NCBI GenBank assembly: GCA_016256075.1
Contig: SDVU01000850.1
Span: 1-10,093, forward strand
DNA: 10,093 nucleotides
Direction of reading: 5' to 3'
Source of the DNA: Dictyocoela muelleri
Taxonomy: Eukaryota; Microsporidia
Part shown: piece after piece, positions 1 through 7,482 of the stretch
How the letters are laid out: every line of letters begins with the position of its first letter
Numbering within the stretch: the first letter of the stretch is position 1
Translations under genes and position numbers: made by a program
The notes under the pieces: model-generated
What the model saw: only the letters and a program-made list of their open reading frames with translations
Database searches by the model: none
What the model was told of the DNA's origin: nothing

Positions 1-772
1 TTTCTGGAACAATTTGATTGACAATGCAGGATAATTAGTAGTGATAGAACTTCGATTTAGATCTTTAAATTACTATTGCATCTAAGGTCCAGTCTCGGTG
101 TCGCATTTTTAGGCAAGAAATAAATCTCAATATGTGACTAATCGATAGGTATTTTATGAGTATGAAAATTATACATTAACATAAGAATTTTTCTATTTGG
201 GGTTTTAAAATCTTAATTAAGATCTTTCAGCTAAAGATTAAATTCATTTATCGTCATCCATTTTTATTGTATGAATATCTGCAAAATACATCTAGACAAA
301 AGTCTTTAAAAGCTCTAGGATTTTTAAACTTCCAATAATGAATGGCTTTATTTTTTTCAGAACTATCTTTCTTGCAACGAAAAAATGCCAAATCGATGTT
401 TTAATTTTTTAATTCCGTTTCTTGCCCTAGATACCAAACTTTTTGATAGAGTCAATCTATATAATAAGGCTGTTTCATCATAATTAATACATCTTTTTGA
501 TCATATTTATCAAGTTTTTTTGTAAATCTTTAATGTATATATCGTAATTTTCATTATTTACATTAAACTATTTTCCATTGCACATTTTTTTATTAATATT
601 ATGGTCTTGTTAAAATTTTTGTACCTATCCTTTTGAAGCTTTAAAATTTCCAATTTCCTTTTTTTCATTGTCCTCAAATTCAGAATTGATAATTTTTTAG
701 CAATTTCCAAAGCTTTTTGTTATAAATTTCATCACTATAAAAGCCGACGGCTATCTTCAGAGACTCGTTCAT
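1..772 (-). pseudogene. pogo/Tigger-like (Tc1/mariner superfamily) transposase relic, cut by the left window edge
   Basis: Read on the minus strand, several blocks appear in the order expected for a pogo-type DDE transposase. A piece of the CENP-B-like DNA-binding domain comes first (KALEIAKKLS, then FKASKG at about 629-645). The first catalytic block follows, NYDETALLYR at 456-485, where the family has N-x-DET. Next are a G-x-K-x-x-x-HRFGIF stretch, then PFIIGS and KNPRAFKDF, then KWMTINEFN near 240-265. After that comes LMYNFHTHKI near 150-186, where the family normally has a D-N-x-x-x-H block; the Asp reads as Tyr here. FLPKNATPRLD follows at about 90-120, where the family has FLPxNxTxxLQPLD. 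The blocks lie in different frames with many stops, so the copy is dead. The C-terminal tail reaches base 1, so more may lie outside the window. No ORF of useful length survives. The superfamily call rests on block order and motif spelling; the N-terminal limit (about 772) is approximate. Confidence 0.72.
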
Positions 773-1063
773 GTCTATTAAAACATTATTTTATCACTTA
801 ATATTAATATTTCTAACATCTGTTTTTAAGTTACAATTTATAGAATTTATTTTTCTTATTTTTTTTAATTCTCGACAAAAATTTTGATATATCTTCTATT
901 AATCCTGGTTTAAATTTAATTGAGATTCACTCGGCAACTTTACTATGTTTTAAATATGAATTGACTTTAAAATAATTCATAAACTCAAACTTTTCTTTTA
1001 TTTTGAGGCGGAGTTTGTTTTTTTTACAACTATCTGGGCAAAAAAAATGGAAAAAAAGGAATC
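773..1063. other. AT-rich stretch without a recognised gene
   Basis: Both strands were read and nothing was identified. The segment separates the pogo-like relic from the purine-rich minisatellite. It could hold the worn N-terminus or the terminal inverted repeat of the pogo-like element, or the 5' terminal repeat of the MULE copy, but no matching inverted partner was found inside the window. Confidence 0.4.
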
Positions 1064-1173
1064 TGGAAAAAAATAGAGGGAAAGTGTTAAATTAAGAGAA
1101 AATTTTTTAAAAAAAATAAAAAGTGGAAAAAAATAGAGGGTGGAAAAAAATAGAGGATGAAAAAAATAGAGGG
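1064..1173. repeat. A-rich minisatellite, unit of about 17 bp
   Basis: The unit TGGAAAAAAATAGAGGG occurs at 1064-1080 and then three times in tandem at 1124-1140, 1141-1157 and 1158-1173. The last two units differ from it by one base change and by one lost base. The first copy is separated from the tandem run by about 43 bp of A-rich DNA. The top strand is almost purely purine, which produces a Phe/Leu-rich open frame on the other strand with no coding meaning. The repeat abuts the point where the MULE reading becomes recognisable, so it may have replaced or interrupted the original N-terminus of that transposase. Confidence 0.85.
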
Positions 1174-2422
1174 TACATTGTAATAATAAAACAAATTGGG
1201 GATGTAAACTTAGAAGTTGTTCGTCTAGATTGATTCTTACGGCAGAAGACGCAATCTTTTCAGACACAACACATGTTAACCTTGATGAACTTTCAGAATT
1301 TGAAAGTATTACAATTGAAGCTAAAAATGAAATAAAGAAAAAGTATTCGAAATCAACAGAAAAATCAATCAGAATTGTACTAGCGTTTTGAAAAATACCC
1401 AGGATATATTTACACTTTATTACAAACAGAAAGATTCTTAACCAATTCAGTTTCTCGAGTTAGAATAACTAATATCCCTAATTTTATACCATTAATCCTG
1501 ATATACACTAATCGCTTTATTTTAATCGAGAGGGGAAAATTTGTTTAGGTTTGATTCGGGAATTGGTGATTCCTTAAATTTCCTTGCTTTCTTCACTAAA
1601 TATCAAAAAAGGTATTATTCTAAAAGGTTCCAAATGCTGGTTAGTCTATGGTACTTTTAGCTCAGTTTTTCCTTTTTAGTCGGTTAATCACAATACACGC
1701 CATTTATTTTGATCGTTTTTGGCCAGTTCGTCACATACTTAGGAAAACGAAATCTCTAGATGCTTATATTATTGCTTTTAAAAAATAAAGGTGTATATAT
1801 CTATCTCCCTTGATAACATTATCATTGATTTTGAAAAGGCTTTGAATAAATCATTAATAATTATATATCCATTGAGTGTGCTCCATGGTTGTAATTTCTA
1901 CTTTGGTCAAATGATCTGGAGGAATATTCAATCGCATGGACTTTCTGAAATATATAAAGAAAAAAGATGGCAGCGAATAATATTACGAAAATGTCTTGCT
2001 CTTCCATACTTTCCACCCGATCAAGTGAAACTAGTATTGGAAAAAAATATTTTTTACAATTTTAAAAATGAAAAAGATGAAATTTTTTTAAAATTTTTTA
2101 AATATTTTAAGAAATGTTTTATTAGTTGTGACAATAACGAATCTGGAGTAATTTATGAAATTAATTTTTGGCCATCTTATGAACGAGTTTTCAATGAAAT
2201 ACCCAGGACATATGATGTTATCGAAGCTTGGCATCGCACTTTAAATGCTGAATCAAGAAAATTTCCATCGAGCATTGCAAAAATTTGCAATATATTATCA
2301 AAAATAGAGTATAGGAAGAAATTTCTCAGATAATAGGAGGAAAATGTCTTGAAATTGAGAAATCAAATTTTGGAAAGGAATTATATTTAAAAGTATTTAA
2401 CAAAACTACTGGAGTGTTATAG
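1170..2422 (+). pseudogene. MULE (Mutator-like) transposase relic with N-terminal FLYWCH zinc finger
   Basis: This would be the transposase of a Mutator-like element: a DDE enzyme that cuts and pastes the element, with a FLYWCH finger for DNA binding. The plus-strand order is as follows. At 1197-1280 a FLYWCH-like finger shows W-G-C-K-L-R-S-C-S followed by HVN; the second zinc-binding His of H-x-H reads Asn. At 1390-1545, after a frame change, comes EKYPGYIYTLLQTERFLTN. At about 1547-1620 comes FDSGIGDSLNFLAFF. At 1635-1660, KCWLVYGTFSS has Tyr (1647-1649) where DGTF is expected, so the first catalytic Asp is lost. Then come LITIHAIYFDRFWPV and an uninterrupted frame of 180 codons (1791-2333). 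That frame holds IDFEKA (Asp at residue 13), HGCNFYFGQMIWRNIQ, ALPYFPPDQV and IPRTYDVIEAWHRTLN (candidate Glu at residue 145). A further frame change brings in GGKCLEIEKSNFGKELYLKV, with a stop at 2420-2422. At least four frame breaks are visible. The total of about 415 codons is normal for compact MULEs. The ATG at 1791 is internal, so the 180-codon ORF is a fragment and not a gene of its own. No SWIM finger and no terminal repeats were recognised. Confidence 0.85.
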
Positions 2423-2461
2423 GTCTAAGCTTTTTTAAGCTGATCGATATAAAATTAAATT

Positions 2462-2492
2462 TAAAAGAAATTTAAGAAATTTAAGAAATTTA
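2462..2492. repeat. short tandem repeat, unit GAAATTTAA
   Basis: Three consecutive copies of a 9-base unit (GAAATTTAA, with an A-rich lead-in) follow the MULE relic, then T/A-rich DNA. This is probably slippage-derived low complexity. It has no coding content. Confidence 0.7.
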
Positions 2493-2527
2493 TTTATTTA
2501 TTAATATTTTTTGTTTTTTAATAAGCA

Positions 2528-2564
2528 CCTCGACTCGCCTTAAGGCGAGTTGATGCCTTTTTTG
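2528..2564. repeat. G+C-rich hairpin followed by a T-run
   Basis: The arm CTCGACTCGCC pairs with GGCGAGTTGATG around a TTAA centre (2540-2543), giving about 11 consecutive pairs including one G-T wobble. A run of six T follows at 2558-2563. The hairpin stands out sharply from the AT-rich surroundings. Its right arm plus one base (2544-2556) is the exact reverse complement of 2589-2601 in the next hairpin, so the two can also pair with each other. It looks like a transcription terminator, but in a eukaryote-like context I read it as a small mobile or repeat hairpin. Confidence 0.7.
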
Positions 2565-2583
2565 CTGATATTTTTGAACTTTA

Positions 2584-2632
2584 GTTGCGCATCAACTCGC
2601 CCTGAGACGAGTCGATGCACACCGGTTTTTTT
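2584..2632. repeat. second G+C-rich hairpin of the GTTGCGC...TGCACACC type, followed by a T-run
   Basis: Bases 2589-2601 (GCATCAACTCGCC) pair with 2606-2618 with two mismatches around the loop CTGA. The pairing extends weakly outward to G2584 and C2623. The unit starts GTTGCGC and ends TGCACACC, and the same two ends flank another hairpin at 3830-3868 that has different arms. A run of T follows the right end. The reverse-complement end GGTGTGCA resembles the subterminal sequences of some hAT-type small elements, but no flanking target duplication was established. Confidence 0.7.
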
Positions 2633-2769
2633 AAATTTATGTTCTTTTAAAATATTTAAAAATAATATTAAATATGCGATATTTATCATACATTTATAGG
2701 AAATATTACTAATTATGGATAAATAATAAAATTAAGGTATAATTTTTGTATTTTTTTTTTTGAATTTTT

Positions 2770-2928
2770 ATGTTTTTCCTGCGAAATTTAAAACAATACC
2801 AAAATGGCTTGAACCAAAATGAATTATCGATTAATGAAAATAAAATTCATGTAAATGAGAAGTACATTAATGATAATGAAGATGAGACCCTTTGTAATAA
2901 AAATAAAATTTCTGAAAATTATACTTAA
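2770..2928 (+). CDS. questionable short Asn/Glu/Lys-rich ORF (52 codons)
   Basis: The frame begins with ATG and runs 52 codons to TAA. The product would start MFFLRNLKQYQNGLNQ and repeat motifs such as NENKI and NKNKI. There is no recognisable domain, signal peptide or membrane segment. The Asn/Lys richness is what AT-rich repetitive DNA gives by chance, and the second half overlaps a periodic repeat whose 20-bp period is not a multiple of three. I regard it as more likely non-coding. It could alternatively be a decayed N-terminal part of the IS1595-like relic that follows. Confidence 0.12.
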   Translation: MFFLRNLKQYQNGLNQNELSINENKIHVNEKYINDNEDETLCNKNKISENYT

Positions 2929-2990
2929 TTTGTGTCATAAAAACAAAATTTTGTTCATGAAAATAAAATTCTCAATCAAAAAACAAAATT
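2901..2990. repeat. 20-bp periodic repeat, core AAAYAAAATT
   Basis: The 10-base core AAATAAAATT or AAACAAAATT sits at 2901-2910, 2941-2950, 2961-2970 and 2981-2990, all in the same 20-bp register. The slot at 2921-2930 holds a decayed version ending AATT. Another core at 2838-2847 lies out of register. The 10-base linkers differ between units. The period is close to two helical turns, which places the A-tracts on one face of the DNA. Confidence 0.6.
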
Positions 2991-2996
2991 TATCAT

Positions 2997-3440
2997 TTGA
3001 ATAACTTGGTGATGAATAAAAAAGGAGATTATTTTGAAATGAGAAAAGAACAAGGTTATTGGAATTTAAGTTCATGCCAAGGCTTTCATTGTCTAAACTT
3101 TACTAAAAACACCTTGAAAGTCCAAAAAAATATAAAATTAAAGAAAACATGTAAATTCGAAACAACAATGAACTGCGCAATTCGAAAAATTTCTGGGGCG
3201 ATTTTTAATTTTTTGCATTTATTTTTATTTATATATCCCGATGGTTTTATGTTATCAATAAAAACTTTGTATAAGAAAAATTATAGTCGATATATTATTA
3301 AAAAAAAGCGGGAATCGTATGTTGATAATATAAGAAAATGTAGATGTATTCAAAAGTTATGCCCCGTAAATTATGTATAGTGTGAAAATTTATCGAAGAC
3401 GAATTTATACCATAAGTAAATTTAATGAATAAAAATGTAA
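2997..3440 (+). pseudogene. IS1595/ISXO2-like (Merlin-related) transposase relic, N-terminal half
   Basis: A frame of 127 codons from ATG at 2997 to the stop at 3378-3380 has the layout of the zinc-ribbon part of an ISXO2-like transposase. Cys pairs lie at residues 27/32 and 52/60, followed by IRKISGAIF (residues 62-70). A hydrophobic stretch, FLHLFLFIY, follows at residues 72-80; in the family, S-x-x-x-x-FF plus a hydrophobic helix follow the zinc ribbon. YVDNIRKCRCIQKL (residues 108-121) resembles the segment just before the catalytic domain. Past the stop, in another frame, 3392-3403 reads IEDE, where the family has the first catalytic block IDE, and a K-F-N occurs shortly after. No later DDE blocks follow, so the copy is truncated as well as shifted. 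It differs strongly from the two minus-strand copies and would belong to another subfamily. It could instead be a chance ORF, since the match is by pattern only. Confidence 0.45.
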
Positions 3441-3829
3441 TAAATTTTTTCAATATTTTGTAAATAATTTTAAAAATATTGAATTTATAAAATTGAATTG
3501 GCGAATGTTTTGATAGATTTTTTTCTGAGAATTCTTAACGACTTAATTTGTCGAATCTTTTACTAAGCATTTTAAATATTTTAAATTAGACAGAAAACTA
3601 TCAAAAAAGTTCCAATGTACTGGAAACAATGAAAAAAATTTATTGATTTAAATCCTTATTGAATTCCAATTAACTTAATATTACGAAGTCTGTAAAAAAA
3701 AGTTTAGATAGAATTTTTAAATATGGCGATATAATAATATTTACTTCTTTCAATTTATTATTTATACATATAATTTTAATCTTAATAAAAACAAATTATT
3801 TTTAGGAGTTAATTTAATTATTTTTAAAT

Positions 3830-3868
3830 GTTGCGCGAATATTCGCCTATAGCGAATTTTTGCACACC
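3830..3868. repeat. hairpin of the GTTGCGC...TGCACACC type, second location
   Basis: The unit begins GTTGCGC (3830-3836) and ends TGCACACC (3861-3868), exactly as at 2584-2623. Between these ends GCGAATATTCGC (3835-3846) is a perfect palindrome, and its ATTCGC can also pair with AGCGAAT at 3851-3857. The two units have almost equal length (39 and 40 bases) and the same end sequences, but quite different arm sequences. That points to a family of small hairpin elements kept by structure, or to old diverged copies. Confidence 0.55.
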
Positions 3869-4882
3869 CATAAAAAGGACATGAACTAAAATTTATTTCC
3901 GTTACCACAATCAAATATATTTAAAAATTAATCTAACAAATAAATCTCATCGTCAATTATTTAACAGATAAATTTTAGTATTTACAATTTATTAATACTT
4001 CGAAGTTTATAAAAAACACAATTGCCTTTAAACACCAATAATGAGGGTATTTAATAAATATTTATGTAAATTTGTTTTTTTTCAAAATTTTTCATTTTTA
4101 GATTATTTTTTATTTATTGTAAATAGACTCAGCAGTATGTTCTTTAAAAATCATTAGCAACCATTTATTCTTTTTAAATATATATATTAATAGTATCAAT
4201 AACATATATAAGATTTCAATCGACCATGTAATTTTCTTATTAAACAGATTTACCAACAAATATAATTCTTTTCAAATTTTTCAGGTCTTAATTACTTACT
4301 TTAAATCTTTTTTATGGAAAAAATCTACTATTTGTAATTAACAGACTGCGTGTCGTATATACAAATTCAGGGGTTATCTTAAATACGAATTATTTGTTCA
4401 TTATTATATTTTTTTAAAAATTTTACGCTCTAATTTTATTATGAAAAAATTTATATCATTTTTTAATAATATCCAAAATAGTAGCATCTTTTTTTAATTC
4501 CTAGGTATATTATATCAATATTCATGTTTTATAGTATAAAGATTTTTTTTATAAATTTATTTTATAAATGAAAAAAAGGAAATTATTAAAAAACATTAGT
4601 AATTGATATTAAAAAAGGACATTTATCATTAACACCGATATAAAAATATTGGTCGGTATATTTTTTATAAAGTCATGCTCAGATAAAAATACCCAAAACT
4701 TCTAACTAAGGGAATAAAAACTAAAAGAAATATCCGAATTAAAAATAAAGATACATTTTGTACATAGTTTTTATTAAAAAGTTCAATATAGAAAAAAATA
4801 TTTTACCCCGATCAAAAATTATTCATAATTATTGTCTCTTTACGTGCTATCTAAAGATTGATTTTATTAAAAAAAAATCATG

Positions 4883-4899
4883 GACCGTTATGTACGGTC
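4883..4899. repeat. short hairpin GACCGT/ACGGTC
   Basis: A perfect 6-bp stem with a 5-base loop (TATGT) stands out as G+C-rich inside AT-rich DNA. No associated gene or T-run was seen. It may be chance. Confidence 0.35.
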
Positions 4900-4955
4900 T
4901 TGTAATTTAGATTAACATCTTTTAATAATTTTATTATTGTGTTACAAAAAAATCG

Positions 4956-5000
4956 GATCAGACAGTAAATTGTTCCCCGAGTGATCAGACGAAAATTTGT
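4956..5000. repeat. imperfect tandem duplication, offset 27 bp
   Basis: GATCAGAC at 4956-4963 recurs at 4983-4990, and both are followed by a similar AAATT-TGT stretch. The matched part is about 17 bases. It could be a decayed local duplication. Confidence 0.4.
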
Positions 5001-5108
5001 AACCAGGAACATTAATATAATTATATATAGAACAATATTTTTTAAGAAAAAAATAAATTATAATTAAATTACCAAATAATTTTTTTTATTCCCTTCTTCT
5101 TATTTTTA

Positions 5109-6172
5109 TCAGTTTAAAAAAAGCTTCTCCGAAATTATTTTTATTGTTGTAATAAAAACAAAATTCCTATAGGAATTAGGATCGATATATATATTCAGAA
5201 AACCCTTTTTTCTCTTATTTCAAGCTTTAATTCATATGAAATGATTCAAAGCTTGTATATCCACACCCGAAAGTTTATTAATAGAATTATATTTATTACA
5301 TACTGTATCATGTCCAAAATAATAAATATAAAGAATGTCATATGTCTCGTGTTCTTTGTCTAGATTGCACTATTTGGTGCAACTTGATTATAAATAATTG
5401 GAAATATAGTTTATCTGGTTTTATATTGTATCACTGTTTGAAATACTATGTTTATATTATTTATTACTTCGAAAATACAAAGTGCGCCTGATCGATTACT
5501 CGATGATATTTTACGAGGAATCTTACACTCTTAATTAAGCAAAGTTTCATCTATCCGAACGATCCAATCCTCCCCACCTAATTTTTTATCAGATTAATCT
5601 AGATCAGGAATCACATACGTAAACCATTGAATAATAGTTCAATAACAAGACAATCACTCATTAAATAATTCTTGATTGGAAATATGAACATCCTAGCTGC
5701 ATATATTTTAATTACTTTGATATTCTATCTCAATCAAATATTTAAATCTTTAAAAAAAAGTGTGTGCAATGCTTTTAAATTCTGTATATGATATACAACA
5801 CTTATTTATATATCTACATGCCATTCAAGCATGATTACGTGTATGCTTTACTAAATTACATATTGAATTACATGTTCTAAATATATTAAAGTTGTGTATG
5901 TAACCATTGCTCATAAGATAATTGATAGAAAATATTATTCCAGAGTATAGCATGGTTCTTCCACGTTATCATTTATATTCACCCATTCATGAATTAAAAT
6001 AATTATCAGATGTAAGATTTTCACTGAGGAAAAATATTCCATCTGATATCAATAATCTTCTTAACTTAAATGAATAGGCTATTTTGTTAAAATATTCTGA
6101 TAAAGGCTTATAATAGGAATTTTCGGTTCTTAGCTGGTTGAGCACCCCTCTGGAAGAAAAATCTTGATCCAT
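5109..6172 (-). pseudogene. IS1595/ISXO2-like (Merlin-related) transposase relic, nearly full length
   Basis: Read on the minus strand, the copy begins with a clean 61-codon frame (ATG at 6170-6172, stop at 5987-5989) starting MDQDFSSRGVLNQL and containing YYKPLSEYF and LRRLLISDGIFFL. Past the stop, in other frames, comes a zinc ribbon: CNSIC (5858-5872), HTRNHA, then MACRYINKCCISYTEF. The catalytic part follows. KLGG lies at 5573-5584, spaced as in the family just before IDET at 5543-5554, which holds the first catalytic Asp. Then come SSSNRSGALCIFEVIN and TIFPIIYNQVAPNSAI. HDTVCNKYNSINK lies at about 5270-5316, in the region where the family has VNHS-x-N-F, followed by GVDIQAL. KKGFLNIYIDP and NFVFITTIKII end at a stop at 5109-5111. 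Block order and a total of about 350 codon-equivalents fit the family. There are several stops and frame changes, and no clear second catalytic Asp is left, so it is inactive. The ATG lies in the left arm of the palindrome at 6135-6440. Confidence 0.8.
5221..5255. repeat. inverted repeat CAAGCTTT/AAAGCTTG
   Basis: An 8-base perfect arm pair encloses a second short pair (TCAT/ATGA). It lies inside the C-terminal part of the IS1595-like relic and is probably incidental. Nearby, 5162-5175 (ATTCCTATAGGAAT) is a perfect 14-base palindrome. Confidence 0.4.
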
Positions 6173-6440
6173 CGTTATTGTTTAACAAGTGTTAAATTAT
6201 TAAGCTTAAAATCTTCTGGAAAGGCATATCAATATTTTTATCTCTCTATGATGTGATATATTATATTTTTGGAAATTCCTGATTTGCATGAAATTTCCAA
6301 AAATGAACTATACCACATCATAGAAAAATAACAAAGATTGATATGAGCGTCCCTGAGAAGTTTAAGCATATTAATTTAAGTCTTGTTAAACAATATTCGA
6401 TGAATCAAAAATTTTCTTCCAGAGGGGGGGAGCTAACCCA
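6135..6440. repeat. long palindrome 1 (306 bp, two arms of about 150 bp)
   Basis: The left end (TGGTTGAGCACCCCTCTGG) and the reverse complement of the right end (TGGGTTAGCTCCCCCCCTC) align. The match continues through TCTGGAAGAAAA, GTTTAACAAG, TATCAAT, CTATGATGTG and GGAAATT to the centre near 6285. There are scattered mismatches and small gaps. Each arm holds a potential start of the IS1595-like frame. ATG at 6170-6172 on the minus strand begins MDQDFSSRG, and ATG at 6400-6402 on the plus strand begins MNQKFSSRG. The plus-strand reading is lost soon after the arm ends. The outermost C-run facing a G-run is typical of the element edge here. Target-site duplication: none that I could define. 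Confidence 0.88.
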
Positions 6441-6530
6441 CATCACATATCAATTCATTAATAAAAAGATTAATTTATAAATTTATAAATATATAAATAT
6501 ATAAAGAATAAATAATGATAAAAAATTAGT

Positions 6531-7482
6531 TTATTTTATTAGAATCATTAAAAATTCTAAAAATTCGATATCTTCATGATTGTAAATGAACATAAACCCA
6601 TTTAAATGATCAGTTATGGGTTATAGGTTATCCCTTAGCTATAATGCTATGTCTTTTCATAATAGAGCCATAAATTTTCTATCTTTTGAGTAATTCGTGT
6701 GTCGTAGGATCGACGAAGTAATCTTTGTGATATATTGTCTCTAAACATACATGCTAAATTATTATATGATCTTCATTTATCAGATATTACATATGATTTC
6801 AATTTTATTCGCTCATGCATAATCGGGTGGAAAGCCATTAGATCTCTATTATCTACTACTAGGCAGTAACAATATCCTGTATTGAATCCAATGGTTCTAG
6901 ATATCTAATGGCTGACACTATATCACCTACGTTATATTTTCTTCGAGCACAAAAGGTCTCATCGATTTGAACTTCTTTTAAGTTATCTACATTTTGACTT
7001 CTATTCTCATTAACATAATTCGAGATTTTAAATCGAAAAAATGAAAGTAAATGCGAATAAATTTACCTCCTGATATGGCAGTTTTCTATCACATAATTGA
7101 CAATGAGGTTATTTTTATTTTAAAAATAAAATGAAAATTGAAGGAAGACTGATGGTGACACTTTAAATTCTTTAAAAGAATAATCTGATAACAAATTGTG
7201 TTTCACTTTGCATTTACTACATTTACATACGTAAACTATTGTATACTCACAGTTTTCTTTTATTTTCAGATGTTTATTCATTTTATACATTTTTTTTCAT
7301 CTGGAATTATATCCAAAGCCTGCAATAAAATGATATTTTTCATTATCTGAGATCAAATTAGATAACTCTAACTCTTTTGCTTATTATTTCGTTTAAACAA
7401 AGGGGTTTATAAATTATTTTATTCATGAATTGATATGTAGCGCAGGTTAGCGTCCCCCCTGTGGAAGAAAAACTTGATTCTC
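6531..7482 (-). pseudogene. IS1595/ISXO2-like (Merlin-related) transposase relic between two palindromes
   Basis: On the minus strand, the copy opens in the left arm of palindrome 2 at about 7480, where GAG-AAT-CAA stands in place of the ATG-AAT-CAA seen in palindrome 1. Near 7380-7420 it reads IIYKPLCLNEIISK, which aligns with SYYKPLSEYFNKIA of the neighbouring copy. Then come ELSNLISDNEKYHF and a zinc ribbon (DEKKCIK, then CKCSKCKVKHN at about 7198-7230). A hydrophobic stretch, FLQFSFYF, comes next. The catalytic domain shows EVQIDETFCARRKYNVGD, with IDET at 6955-6966. ISDK at 6779-6787 is the second Asp block, followed by RSYNNL. ITQKIENLW lies at about 6668-6694, the third block, where the family has N/E. 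The tail EDIEFLEFLMILIK ends at a stop at 6531-6533. Several stops and shifts break it, but all three catalytic blocks keep their acidic or polar residue. It is therefore better preserved in the catalytic core than the 5109-6172 copy. Confidence 0.82.

Larger units (their letters stand above)
3441..5108. other. long AT-rich stretch without a recognised gene
   Basis: All six frames are closed at short intervals, and no tRNA, rRNA or transposase block was recognised. Apart from the hairpin at 3830-3868, it holds only minor structure. A short inverted repeat lies at about 4636-4653 (CCGATAT/ATATTGG). There is a 6-bp hairpin at 4883-4899 and an imperfect 27-bp duplication at 4956-5000. It probably consists of old, unrecognisable transposon DNA. 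The missing outer end of the IS1595-like copy that begins at 5109 would be expected here but was not found. Confidence 0.5.

Noticed and set aside
998-1267. 89-codon minus-strand ORF rich in Phe and Leu
   Set aside because: It is the complement of the purine-rich minisatellite and of the FLYWCH part of the MULE relic. Its residues simply mirror A-runs.
1791-2333. Intact 180-residue protein-coding gene
   Set aside because: It begins inside the MULE catalytic domain just before the second Asp block. Coding remnants continue on both sides in other frames, so it is a fragment.
2528-2632. Two rho-independent terminators
   Set aside because: Hairpin plus T-run fits in shape, but every identifiable relic is of eukaryotic transposon type and the arms of the two hairpins are related to each other, so a repeat origin is more likely.
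3441-5108. CRISPR array, tRNA or rRNA gene in the long empty stretch
   Set aside because: No regularly spaced direct repeats, cloverleaf or recognisable rRNA core sequence could be found.
5162-5175. Regulatory operator at the perfect palindrome ATTCCTATAGGAAT
   Set aside because: It lies inside the coding remnant of a dead transposase and has no promoter context. A 14-base AT-rich palindrome is not rare here.
6400-6482. Separate plus-strand gene starting at the ATG in the right arm of palindrome 1
   Set aside because: The reading is a mirror copy of the other arm's start and closes after a short distance. It is terminal-repeat sequence, not a gene.
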